Positions 17,335 to 24,732 of a DNA stretch of 64,000 nucleotides are shown in pieces. The DNA comes from Neobacillus drentensis (GTDB lineage Bacteria; Bacillota; Bacilli; Bacillales; Cytobacillaceae): the NCBI RefSeq assembly GCF_021560175.1, contig NZ_CP091110.1:3152001-3216000 (forward strand). The letters run 5' to 3'. A program made the translations under genes and the position numbers. Numbering within the stretch: position 1 is the first letter of the stretch; each line of letters opens with the position of its first letter. The notes beneath the pieces are model-generated. The model ran no database searches and was not told the DNA's origin. It saw only the letters and a program-made list of their open reading frames with translations.

Positions 17335-18582
17335 TTGAATAAACCGAGTGGAAAGAAACGAATACAGCTGGCAATACTTTTAGGATCACTTGGACTTTTG
17401 GGACCTTTTACAATTGATACGTATTTACCATCCTTTCCAACGATTGTAAAAGATTTTGATACTACCGCATCACTGGTACAGATTAGTTTAACATCCTGCT
17501 TACTAGGCTTGGGATTGGGGCAATTAGTGATAGGTCCTTTGAGTGATGTAAAAGGACGCAGGAAACCCTTGCTATTGTTTATCACCTTGTACTTACTGGC
17601 TTCCATAACATGCTCGTTTGCGCCAAATATTTATTTCCTTATCATCGCGCGTTTAGTCCAGGGCTTTGCTGCAGCAGGTGGACTGGTCATCTCGAGAGCG
17701 ATTGTTCGAGATCTTTTCAGCGGAAGGGAACTGACCAAGTTCTTTACGATGATGGTGTTAGTCGGGAACCTCGGGCCAATCGTGGCACCGATTGCTGGAG
17801 GGGGGATCCTTGCTTTTTCCAATTGGCATGGCGTTTTTGTTGTTTTGGCCTGTATCGGCGCGGTGTTGCTCTTCGTTGTTTCATTAAAATTAGAAGAAAC
17901 ATTACCTGAAGAAAACCGTGTTCCAAGTAATTTACCACAAATTATGAAGAATTTTGGTTCTTTATTCAGGGATCGAACATTCATGGGGTACGCACTGATA
18001 CAAGGTTTTACGACGGCAGGGATCTTTGCCTATGTATCTGGAATTCCATTTGTCTATCAGAATATTTATGGAGTAACTCCACAGCAATTTAGTTTATTAT
18101 TCGGGACAAATGGGGTAGCGTTAATTATTGGGAGCCAGCTGGTCGGCCGCTTTGCTGACGTGATTTCGGAGCGGACGTTCTTAAAGATTGGCTTAGCCCT
18201 TTCTAATCTAGCCGGGGCTTGGTTACTAATCGCCTTGCTCTTAAAAGCTCCGCTTCTGGCTGTCGCGATTCCCATTTTCTTTTTTATCGGTTCGATCAGT
18301 ATTATTGGAACCACATCGTTTGCTTTAGCGATTGAAACGCAAGGCCATATTGCCGGCAGTGCTTCCGCCTTATTAGGATTATTGCCATTTGTTCTGGGCT
18401 CATTAGCGGCTCCACTTGTGGGCGTTGCAGGGGCGTTTACAGGTGTTCCTATGGGCGTGATCATCTTTGCTGCAAGTTTTCTGGCCTTCCTTTGCTATTA
18501 TGGATTAGTAAGAAGAGCTTCTCTAAAAATGCAGCTCTCCAAGGACCAGTGTGCATTAAAGAAAACCGTTTCTAAAATATAA
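17335..18582 (+). CDS. Bcr/CflA family MFS drug exporter
   Basis: A 415-residue proton-driven efflux transporter with 12 predicted membrane helices. The early segment GLLGPFTIDTYLPSFPTI is the family hallmark, and GPLSDVKGRRKPLL is the MFS loop 2-3 motif A. Helix 5 carries GNLGPIVAPIAGG, the antiporter motif C. Relatives export bicyclomycin, chloramphenicol or other small molecules; the substrate here is not known. The start is TTG 17335 with AAAGG nine bases upstream. An unusual nested inverted-repeat leader precedes it and may control expression. Monocistronic, ended by a strong terminator. Confidence 0.9.
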   Translation: MNKPSGKKRIQLAILLGSLGLLGPFTIDTYLPSFPTIVKDFDTTASLVQISLTSCLLGLGLGQLVIGPLSDVKGRRKPLLLFITLYLLASITCSFAPNIYFLIIARLVQGFAAAGGLVISRAIVRDLFSGRELTKFFTMMVLVGNLGPIVAPIAGGGILAFSNWHGVFVVLACIGAVLLFVVSLKLEETLPEENRVPSNLPQIMKNFGSLFRDRTFMGYALIQGFTTAGIFAYVSGIPFVYQNIYGVTPQQFSLLFGTNGVALIIGSQLVGRFADVISERTFLKIGLALSNLAGAWLLIALLLKAPLLAVAIPIFFFIGSISIIGTTSFALAIETQGHIAGSASALLGLLPFVLGSLAAPLVGVAGAFTGVPMGVIIFAASFLAFLCYYGLVRRASLKMQLSKDQCALKKTVSKI

Positions 18583-18586
18583 ATAA

Positions 18587-18635
18587 AAAGGAGAACACAT
18601 TTCATCAATCGGTGAATGTGTTCTCCTTTATTTGT
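18587..18635 (+). terminator. Rho-independent terminator after MFS exporter
   Basis: AAAGGAGAACACATT pairs with GAATGTGTTCTCCTTT, followed by ATTTG. Confidence 0.88.
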
Positions 18636-18699
18636 CTACTATTAATCTTAATAAGAACATAAAGGTAGGATGTTTCCTTTCTTTATTATTTATTTAAGG

Positions 18700-18873
18700 T
18701 TAATCCGTATATCTAACACCTTTTAACATCATACCGACATTGATTTTCGCATCTTGGACAATATTTTTTCGAAATTCTTTTGCTTTCTTAAAAGCTTCCA
18801 TCATTCCTGATGCTAATATCTTAATCTCTCTTGTTCCGACTGGTTCTTCTAGTAAGAAAATATATTCTTTCAT
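18700..18873 (-). CDS. Small hypothetical protein (57 aa)
   Basis: I do not recognise this protein. It is 57 residues, starts MKEYIFLLEEPVGTREIK and continues with a Lys-rich helix (AFKKAKEFRKNIVQDAK), so it is probably alpha/beta and soluble. The gene is supported by GAAAGGTGA seven bases before the ATG and by two adjacent cre-like sites in the promoter region upstream. It sits alone between the MFS exporter and the amine oxidase. CcpA control would suggest a link to carbon supply, but this rests on the sites only. Confidence 0.65.
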   Translation of the reverse strand: MKEYIFLLEEPVGTREIKILASGMMEAFKKAKEFRKNIVQDAKINVGMMLKGVRYTD

Positions 18874-18921
18874 GCTGTTTCACCTTTCTAGTTGTAATTT
18901 TAATATAATTATATAGGATAT

Positions 18922-18958
18922 TGTAAGCGATTACCACTATTTTTTGTGAACGTTTTCA
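18922..18958 (-). promoter_or_regulatory. Two tandem cre-like (CcpA) sites
   Basis: TGTAAGCGATTACC at 18922-18935 and TGTGAACGTTTTCA at 18945-18958 each match 13 of 14 positions of the cre consensus TGWAANCGNTNWCA. They lie 50-85 bp upstream of the 57-aa gene, next to a TATAAT on the minus strand, which would favour repression by CcpA. Confidence 0.55.
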
Positions 18959-19037
18959 AAAAAATATAAGGACGTGTTAAATTTTTCACATCTCAGTGTA
19001 CTATTGGAGGGAGAATGCTTGATATTGAATAAACTAA

Positions 19038-19066
19038 AAGGTTGCTCGTATCTCAAGCAACCCTTC
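19038..19066 (-). terminator. Terminator of the amine oxidase gene
   Basis: On the minus strand GGTTGCT pairs with AGCAACC, followed by TTTTAG. It lies just after the oxidase stop. Confidence 0.75.
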
Positions 19067-19076
19067 CTATCGGTGA

Positions 19077-20546
19077 TTATTTTGGCAGATCATTCACTTC
19101 ATAAGCTACGCGGATTCCCGATTCAATGGCACCTTGCATCCACCCATGAGTAATGGTCGTATGTTCACCCGCAAAGTGGACTCTTCCTTCCGGTCTGGTG
19201 ATATAAGGAAACAACTCATTTTCCTGACCCGGTTCGAAAGTGGCTAACGCTCCAGTCGAGTAGGGATTATCGACCCAGCTAAAAGAAGTTCCAACGATAT
19301 ACTCAGAATAAACTTGGTCTCCATAAATCTCAGCTAAGTTCCGTAAAGCATATTGAATGCGGTCCTCATCTGATAAGCCATCCCATGTCAAAGCCTCATC
19401 CGCCCATGTATAACTGGCCACCACAACAGCAGGTCCACTTGTCCCAATCCCCTGACTCGGGTAATAGGTGAAGCGGATCGGTAGGTCCGTTATCGACTTA
19501 CCTCCACGTTGATTGAACCGTTCCCAAAACCTGCTTTTAAATTCTATTCCGATTTTGGTTGCTGCCATATAATTCAATTCCCGAATCGCTCGCCGCTTAT
19601 AGTAGGAAAAAGAATGGTAGGGCTCTACTTGAACAAATCTAAGTACGGAAAAGGGAATGGTGATGATGGCAAGATCACTGGTGATGGTGGAAGGAGCTAA
19701 TGTTTTAGGATGGGAGGAATGGATCGATACACTAGTGGGATGTTGGCTAATTTTAGTCATCCTTTGATTCAATCGAATGACATCCTTTAATTGTGGTAGA
19801 AAAGCTTTCGGAAGCAAATCCATTCCACCGGTGATCTCATAGTAACGAGTTGTTCGGAATTGCGAGGCTTCTCGCAAAACTTCAAGAAAGGACATTCCCA
19901 TATAGGCTTCATAATCAAGGAGCACACCAATCATATCAACCGCTCCATCTGAAAATGTCGTTCCATATTGATAATGATAAAATTTTAGGAACGAGCCAAA
20001 GGTGTAATCACTAAATTCTTTTTCAATGAAGCGCCAATTTTTTTGAGGATCTTTGTTAATAAAATCGACAATGGGCTGTAAAGCTAAATTTAACAGGTCT
20101 TCGGCGCTTTTCCCTTTTTCGTTTGGGGCTACAGGAAAATGAAGCATATCTGGATAACGTTCAAAAATGTTCAGTCGTGTTTTGATTCCGTTGACATAAA
20201 GAATATCGACATCGGTTCGGTTAATAAATACGTTTAAATTTAACCCGAATTTCTTACAATACTCGAAGGTTAACTCATGTGATTCCGGAATACGCATCGG
20301 TCCAGCGTTCATATACAGGCCGTTGTGAAAAGGGGAACGGATGGTATAGATGCGGCCGCCTACATTGTCACTGGCTTCCAGGAGGATGATATTATGACCG
20401 GCATCTTTCAATAGGGAAGCGGCAACCAGTCCTGCTATCCCGGCTCCGACGATCGTAATATTCTTCGGTACTTTTGACTTATTCAGCCCGTTTCTAATTA
20501 TGCTGATCATTTGTGGAGTTGTTAACGGATTATATTGATCAGGCAT
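19077..20546 (-). CDS. FAD-dependent amine oxidase / L-amino-acid oxidase family
   Basis: A 489-residue flavoenzyme that should oxidise an amine or L-amino acid, giving ammonia and hydrogen peroxide. The dinucleotide-binding motif is ITIVGAGIAGLVAASLLKDAG, followed by LLEASDNVGGRIYTIR, and the C-terminus has the FAD-contact motif FAGEHTTITHGWMQGAIESG. Overall pattern (MNAGPMRIPESHELTFEYCKKFG) resembles L-amino-acid oxidases such as Bacillus YobN. There is no signal peptide, so it acts in the cytosol. GGGGGGATGGG precedes the start. Its promoter region is shared with a divergent CBS gene. Substrate cannot be fixed by eye. Confidence 0.9.
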   Translation of the reverse strand: MPDQYNPLTTPQMISIIRNGLNKSKVPKNITIVGAGIAGLVAASLLKDAGHNIILLEASDNVGGRIYTIRSPFHNGLYMNAGPMRIPESHELTFEYCKKFGLNLNVFINRTDVDILYVNGIKTRLNIFERYPDMLHFPVAPNEKGKSAEDLLNLALQPIVDFINKDPQKNWRFIEKEFSDYTFGSFLKFYHYQYGTTFSDGAVDMIGVLLDYEAYMGMSFLEVLREASQFRTTRYYEITGGMDLLPKAFLPQLKDVIRLNQRMTKISQHPTSVSIHSSHPKTLAPSTITSDLAIITIPFSVLRFVQVEPYHSFSYYKRRAIRELNYMAATKIGIEFKSRFWERFNQRGGKSITDLPIRFTYYPSQGIGTSGPAVVVASYTWADEALTWDGLSDEDRIQYALRNLAEIYGDQVYSEYIVGTSFSWVDNPYSTGALATFEPGQENELFPYITRPEGRVHFAGEHTTITHGWMQGAIESGIRVAYEVNDLPK

Positions 20547-20760
20547 CCCATCCCCCCTTGTAAATAATTTAATACATTGTATTCACCTATAGAGGCACCT
20601 ATGTGTTTTGGAGGATTTTGAGCCATGATTAGGGATGTATATTTTCAAAAGGTCTTGGGATAGCATGCTTTTCATAGGACTACTCTATTTTCTTGTTAGG
20701 ATTATGGTTATAATAAATTTAAGATTTTGTGGAAAAGGAGATTTCTCGGAGGGGATTAGT

Positions 20761-21573
20761 ATGACAGTCATACCAGTACAGCAGCGCGATAATGTCAGTT
20801 CGTATCAAAATCTTCGTTCCTTATATGAACAAAATATCACTGTTAATAGTATTGCCGAACATTTAGATACATGTAAGCTGCATGATGATGCTAATGCTAT
20901 TAAACAGATGATGGTAACGAAAGACTTTGATATTTTGGGTGTAGAAGAGAACGGAATTGTCATTGGTTATGTAGTAAGAGAGGAGCTGCGCGAAGGAACC
21001 TGTAAAGAATCCTATCGTAGGTTTAGTCCGACTGAGCTTGTATCAGAATCCACGTCACTTTTACAGACGCTGTTTATTTTCAAAGAAATCGAACGAATTT
21101 TTATTCTAGAAGGGAATCGAATAACAAAAGTGGTCACCTTGGCGGACCTACAAAAGCAGCCGATTCGGATGCTGCTTTTTGGATTGATTTCCTTATTAGA
21201 GATGCATTTATATCGGATTATAAATGATTATTTTCCAAATGATACCTGGAAGCACCATTTAAATTCTAATCGGATCAAATTTGCGGAAGATCTCTATGCT
21301 CTTCGAAAATCCAAAAATGAAGCGATTCAATTAAGTGATTGCTTGCAGATTTGCGATAAAAGAGACATCGTCCTAAATGAGGATTCATTGAGAGAACAGT
21401 TGGGGATTGAGAACAAGACGAAGGGGAAACAGTTTTTCAAAAAGCTGGAAGAACTTCGGAACAATCTGGCTCATTCTCAGGATATCAACACGGAAAACTC
21501 TTGGAATGAAACGTTCTCCTTAATCGAACAGACAGAAAATATATTAGAGAAATGTGAAAAGATAAAGAAGTAA
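20761..21573 (+). CDS. CBS-domain protein with HEPN-like C-terminus
   Basis: A 270-residue cytosolic protein. The first half contains a CBS pair (ITVNSIAEHLDTCKLHDDAN...FDILGVEENGIVIGYVVREEL, then ERIFILEGNRITKVVTLADLQ), the usual adenine-nucleotide sensor. The C-terminal half is helical and carries LEELRNNLAHSQD, where Arg233 and His238 form the R-x4-H spacing of HEPN ribonucleases. This combination suggests a nucleotide-gated RNase or an RNA/nucleotide-binding regulator; it is inference. ATG 20761 has GGAGGGG eight bases upstream; the longer frame from 20635 encodes a hydrophobic stretch that I think is untranslated leader. Confidence 0.75.
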   Translation: MTVIPVQQRDNVSSYQNLRSLYEQNITVNSIAEHLDTCKLHDDANAIKQMMVTKDFDILGVEENGIVIGYVVREELREGTCKESYRRFSPTELVSESTSLLQTLFIFKEIERIFILEGNRITKVVTLADLQKQPIRMLLFGLISLLEMHLYRIINDYFPNDTWKHHLNSNRIKFAEDLYALRKSKNEAIQLSDCLQICDKRDIVLNEDSLREQLGIENKTKGKQFFKKLEELRNNLAHSQDINTENSWNETFSLIEQTENILEKCEKIKK

Positions 21574-21576
21574 TTT

Positions 21577-21614
21577 GAAGTTGGTGCTAGACAATAGCGC
21601 CAACTTTTTTATAT
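21577..21614 (+). terminator. Rho-independent terminator
   Basis: AAGTTGGTGC pairs with GCGCCAACTT, followed by TTTT. Between here and 21873 I see no further gene. Confidence 0.88.
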
Positions 21615-21873
21615 AACTAGGTACAATGACATTAGGATGTAGTCGTTCATAAGTTTAAAAAGCTACTGTCTATATTCATTAAGTGACCATGCTTTTCAGC
21701 CGTATATGGATTAGATTTTACACCTATCCACCAAAATATTACGACATAATTGTAAGGGTCTTTTAGGAAATCCATGATAATTGGGTAATACCGATTAGGT
21801 TGGACAAAATATGTTATGGGAATGGTGCAAACCTGAGTTAGCTCATTCCTATACAACAAGGGAGTGAAAATAG

Positions 21874-22254
21874 ATGACTGAAAATAACGAACGCAATCAA
21901 TATGGTAGAAACGCTACGAATCAAGCTGATAACAATGCAACGAACCAAGCTGATAACAATGCAACAAACCAAGCAGGCAACAATGCAACAAACCAAGCAG
22001 GCAACAATGCAACAAACCAAGCTGGTAACAATGCAACGAACCAAGGCGGAAGTGACGTTGGTGAAGCGGTAGGTACGGTAGGCGGCGGTGCAGCTGGGGC
22101 AATGGTTGGATCTATTTTAGGACCAATCGGTACTGTTGCAGGTGGACTTGCAGGCGGTGCACTTGGAAACCAAATCGGTGAAGAAGCTGGCGGGGATAAC
22201 AATGCTTCTAAAAACCGAAATGCCACCAATAACAGCGGTTCTATGAACGAGTAG
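21874..22254 (+). CDS. Asn-rich repeat / glycine-zipper protein
   Basis: A 126-residue protein. Residues 13-59 are six copies of an 8-residue unit, NATNQA(D/G)N, rich in Asn and free of charge. Residues 66-105 form a glycine zipper (AVGTVGGGAAGAMVGSILG and GTVAGGLAGGALGNQIG), the pattern of membrane-inserting helices. The tail is again Asn/Ser-rich. There is no signal peptide. Such proteins in spore formers are often stress- or spore-associated, but no function is established for this one. GGGAGTGA precedes the ATG. The Asn repeats could vary in number by slippage. Confidence 0.8.
   Translation: MTENNERNQYGRNATNQADNNATNQADNNATNQAGNNATNQAGNNATNQAGNNATNQGGSDVGEAVGTVGGGAAGAMVGSILGPIGTVAGGLAGGALGNQIGEEAGGDNNASKNRNATNNSGSMNE
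21910..22050 (+). repeat. In-frame 24-bp tandem repeats
   Basis: Five full copies and one shortened copy of a 24-bp unit (core AATGCAACAAACCAAGC) inside the glycine-zipper gene. Third-position changes (ACG/ACA, GCT/GCA, GAT/GGC/GGT) show the copies are diverging. The middle copies are almost identical, so recent expansion is likely. Confidence 0.92.
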
Positions 22255-22280
22255 TAGGTATAATGTTATCTTAAAAAGAT

Positions 22281-22331
22281 TTCAGCCAGATCATAACGGT
22301 TAATTCCGTCATAGTCTGGCTGATTTTTTTC
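22281..22331 (+). terminator. Rho-independent terminator
   Basis: CAGCCAGA pairs with TCTGGCTG, with an inner AACGG/CCGT stem, followed by ATTTTTTT. Confidence 0.85.
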
Positions 22332-22452
22332 GTAAGTAAACAGTCTTGCTAAGATTATAAATTTATTGAAAACTTTTCCACTAATACTTTCTCATTTATA
22401 AACAGAGAATACATTTGTTAATGAAATTATAATCAAGGGAGGGGAATGAAAG

Positions 22453-22656
22453 TTGACAGTTGTTACTCAAGTAAATCAAACTTTAGCGGGTTTAAAAAGT
22501 GCACAAGCTAGTTTTGAAACCTTTGCTTTACAAACTGAAAATAAAAAGGCAAAGCAATTGTATCAAAATGCTGCAGAACAAACTCAATCGATTATTGACA
22601 GTCTAGTACCGCGTTTAGAGGAAATACAAAAAGAAGAACCACAATATAATCAGTAA
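22453..22656 (+). CDS. DUF1657 small protein (first copy)
   Basis: A 67-residue helical protein of the DUF1657 family (VNQTLAGLKSAQASFETFALQT, ending EEPQYNQ). Family members are encoded with SpoVA-type and DUF421 genes in spore-forming bacteria, including the mobile spoVA-2mob type operon linked to spore heat resistance. The TTG start at 22453 follows a strong GGGAGGGG. It heads a unit with a second DUF1657 gene, a DUF421 protein and a small His/Tyr-rich protein. The molecular role is not known; presence in the spore inner membrane region is inferred from the family. Confidence 0.85.
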   Translation: MTVVTQVNQTLAGLKSAQASFETFALQTENKKAKQLYQNAAEQTQSIIDSLVPRLEEIQKEEPQYNQ

Positions 22657-22723
22657 ATGATGGGTTGGCTTATGCTAACCCCTTTTCTAGTAAAAAAAAG
22701 TTCTAAACGATAGGAAGTTCATG

Positions 22724-22930
22724 ATGACGATATATTCCAACGTAAAACAATGCTTAGTATCGATCAAAGGAATTGAAGCACAACTTTCAACTTTTGCTTT
22801 AAATTCCCAGGATGAAAAAGCTCAAGAAACATTTCACAATGCCATGTTAATAGTAGGAGAAGTGAAAGAAGATTTACAAAAACGGATTACTGAATTGGAA
22901 GTTCAAGAACCTCAATATAAACCATCTTAA
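22724..22930 (+). CDS. DUF1657 small protein (second copy)
   Basis: A 68-residue paralogue of the preceding protein (MTIYSNVKQCLVSIKGIEAQ, then STFALNSQDEKAQETFHNA, ending EPQYKPS). It shares the FALxxxxxKAxxxxxxNA core and the EPQY tail. Of two adjacent ATG codons the second, at 22724, has the better seven-base spacing to AGGAA. Two DUF1657 copies flanking or preceding a DUF421 gene is the order seen in spoVA-2mob-type operons; the spoVAC, spoVAD and spoVAE genes expected there are absent. Probably sporulation-expressed in the forespore, by family. Confidence 0.85.
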   Translation: MTIYSNVKQCLVSIKGIEAQLSTFALNSQDEKAQETFHNAMLIVGEVKEDLQKRITELEVQEPQYKPS

Positions 22931-22946
22931 GCTCGAGGTGAAATAT

Positions 22947-23807
22947 GTGATTGATTGGGTTGAAGTTGCCTTACGGTCATTGTTGTTTATTGCTGTATTA
23001 TTTTTAATGACCAAACTTGTGGGTTCTAAACAAATTTCTCAGCTTTCTTTTTTTGAATATATCTCAGGTATTACAATTGGCAGTGTAGCCGCTGAAGTTA
23101 TTACCGGTGTTGATGTAAAAATCATGCATGGAATTATTGTGCTTATTCTTTTTGGAGGGATCACCTACGCTGTTGATGTTCTTTCTTTAAAGAGTAAAAA
23201 ATTTAGAGATTTCGCAGAAGGAAAATCAACTGTCTTTATTAAAGATGGGAAGGTAATGGAAGACAGCTTAAAAAAGAAATATTACAGCATTGATGATTTA
23301 AATTCATTACTAAGGAAACAAAATGTGTTTAAAGTAGCAGATGTAGAGTTTGCCGTTTTAGAACAAAATGGGGACTTAAATGTTCTCTTAAAAAAAGAAA
23401 ATCAACCGGTTACTCTAAAAGATTTAAATATAAAGGTTGGGAATGAAAAAGTTCCTCAGACGGTCATAATGGACGGGAAAATTATGGATCATTCTCTTAC
23501 AGAAGCCAAAAAGAACCGTGAGTGGTTAGATATTGAATTAAAAAAACTTGGTGTCATGCTTGATAATGTATTTATGGCACAAGTAGATTCATATGGACAA
23601 TTAACCATAGATGTTTATGATGACAAAATCAAAATCCCGTCTCCACAACAAAAGCCTTTATTAATGTCATCATTAAAAAAATGCCAAGCCGATCTAGAAT
23701 CTTTTTCGTTACAAACTGATTCTAAAGCTGCGAAAAAATTATATAAGGAAAATGCCGAAAAATTGCAAGATGCCATTGATTTACTTATTCCTTATTTAAA
23801 AGGTTAA
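22947..23807 (+). CDS. DUF421 (YetF-type) membrane protein with DUF1657-like tail
   Basis: A 286-residue inner-membrane protein. Three membrane helices (about 3-22, 35-55, 60-82, with LVGSKQISQLSFFEYISGITIG between, the DUF421 hallmark) are followed by two YetF-like soluble repeats (FIKDGKVMEDSL and VIMDGKIMDHSL mark their starts). The last 50 residues (LLMSSLKKCQADLESFSLQTDSKAAKKLYKEN) look like the DUF1657 proteins encoded just upstream, so the gene appears to be a natural fusion. I prefer GTG 22947 with GAGGTG six bases upstream over GTG 22938. Likely part of a spore-membrane complex with the DUF1657 proteins. Confidence 0.85.
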   Translation: MIDWVEVALRSLLFIAVLFLMTKLVGSKQISQLSFFEYISGITIGSVAAEVITGVDVKIMHGIIVLILFGGITYAVDVLSLKSKKFRDFAEGKSTVFIKDGKVMEDSLKKKYYSIDDLNSLLRKQNVFKVADVEFAVLEQNGDLNVLLKKENQPVTLKDLNIKVGNEKVPQTVIMDGKIMDHSLTEAKKNREWLDIELKKLGVMLDNVFMAQVDSYGQLTIDVYDDKIKIPSPQQKPLLMSSLKKCQADLESFSLQTDSKAAKKLYKENAEKLQDAIDLLIPYLKG

Positions 23808-23810
23808 GCT

Positions 23811-23978
23811 TTGAATAAAAATAGTAAGGGTAGAAATGATCCTTATTATGGTTCATTTGGTTACCCTATGATGGGCTATGGTTATCATCCTTATGGTTAC
23901 GGTTTTCACCATCACCATTATCCTTTCCATGGTGGTTTTGGATTCTACCATTCTTGGCATCACGGATACTGTTTTTAA
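23811..23978 (+). CDS. Small His/Tyr/Gly-rich protein (55 aa)
   Basis: A 55-residue protein, TTG start, AAAGG about eight bases upstream and only 3 nt after the DUF421 stop. After a short polar N-terminus the composition is almost only Gly, Tyr, His, Phe and Pro (YGYHPYGYGFHHHHYPF), ending in a single Cys. Such low-complexity aromatic proteins are common in spore coats and outer layers, where tyrosines cross-link; the His cluster could bind metal. No family name can be given. Placement in the DUF1657-DUF421 operon supports a spore role. Confidence 0.65.
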   Translation: MNKNSKGRNDPYYGSFGYPMMGYGYHPYGYGFHHHHYPFHGGFGFYHSWHHGYCF

Positions 23979-24106
23979 AGGAAAATAGATTATCTGGGGA
24001 GGATATGGGGTAGCCCGATCCTCTACTACATACTTTTGAAATCCTTTTTCTGAAAATGATTTATCCAAAAATATTTTGATAAATCTCTTAACTTTATGAA
24101 CGGCTT

Positions 24107-24132
24107 AAAAAAAGAAGGTAATTCTACCTTCC
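24107..24132 (-). terminator. Terminator for the minus-strand small gene
   Basis: On the minus strand AAGGTA pairs with TACCTT, followed by CTTTTTTT. Confidence 0.75.
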
Positions 24133-24155
24133 TAATCATTTTTAACCAATGAATT

Positions 24156-24338
24156 TTACGTTCGCTGAATGGTAGAGAGTGAGAAATTTTTCACCATCTT
24201 TTGCAAGTTCCGATGACCTTCTCTTAATTTTATCGTTTCTTCGATGATTTTTTGAAATCCTTCCAAATCCCGATCAGATGCATTTAATAAAGACTTTGGA
24301 AGACCTTCGACGAGTTGTTGTAGGGTTAGTTCATTCAA
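24156..24338 (-). CDS. Small hypothetical protein (60 aa)
   Basis: I do not recognise this 60-residue protein. It is wholly helical by composition (NELTLQQLVEGLPKSLL, then LEGFQKIIEETIKLREG, then a basic end LQKMVKNFSLSTIQRT), soluble, and has no signal. I place the start at TTG 24338 because GAAAGGTGG lies seven bases before it. The upstream TTG at 24356 overlaps that site. A terminator follows. It is transcribed toward the DUF1657 unit. Confidence 0.6.
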   Translation of the reverse strand: MNELTLQQLVEGLPKSLLNASDRDLEGFQKIIEETIKLREGHRNLQKMVKNFSLSTIQRT

Positions 24339-24732
24339 GGATATACCACCTTTCAACTTATTCGTAAGACATCTGTTCTGTCTTATTTTTAATATTTTGT
24401 ATAGAGATGATTTTTTCCTGCCCCCACGTTATAAAACTTATCTACATGAATCTCCATATTTTATAAAGAATAGAAAAAATACTCCTTTTTCTTGCAAATT
24501 AAGACGGTAAATCCAAGCAGGCTTCTGCTAATTGTAGAAAAATATTATTCTCAATTGTCTTTATTTTTGTATCGCAATTTAAGCTATTTATGCTTTGGAA
24601 CTATTATATGAATCATTTATTTTTTTCAAAAACAATTTAATAGGATTTCAGAGAGAGCAAATCAATTGCTTAGTGCAAAATGATTCTTAATTTAACAGAG
24701 GAGACATAATATAAGTTAAAAGCTAAAATAAG
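24339..24732. other. Intergenic region without recognised genes
   Basis: About 390 bp of AT-rich sequence between divergent genes. I see no open frame with a ribosome site, no stable hairpin and no repeat. Promoters for both flanking genes should be here but cannot be assigned. Confidence 0.5.

Noticed and set aside
19509-19700. Plus-strand frame inside the amine oxidase gene
   Set aside because: Shadow frame in a conserved coding region.
20635-20760. Membrane-anchored N-terminus for the CBS protein
   Set aside because: No ribosome site before the long frame, while ATG 20761 has a strong GGAGGGG; the hydrophobic stretch is better explained as leader.
21647-21859. 70-aa minus-strand frame
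   Set aside because: TTG start without ribosome site, no family pattern, and it lies opposite the leader of the glycine-zipper gene.
21838-22229. Minus-strand frames opposite the Asn-repeat gene
   Set aside because: Their Leu/Cys- or Pro/Ala-rich repeats are mirror products of the 24-bp repeat; no ribosome site.
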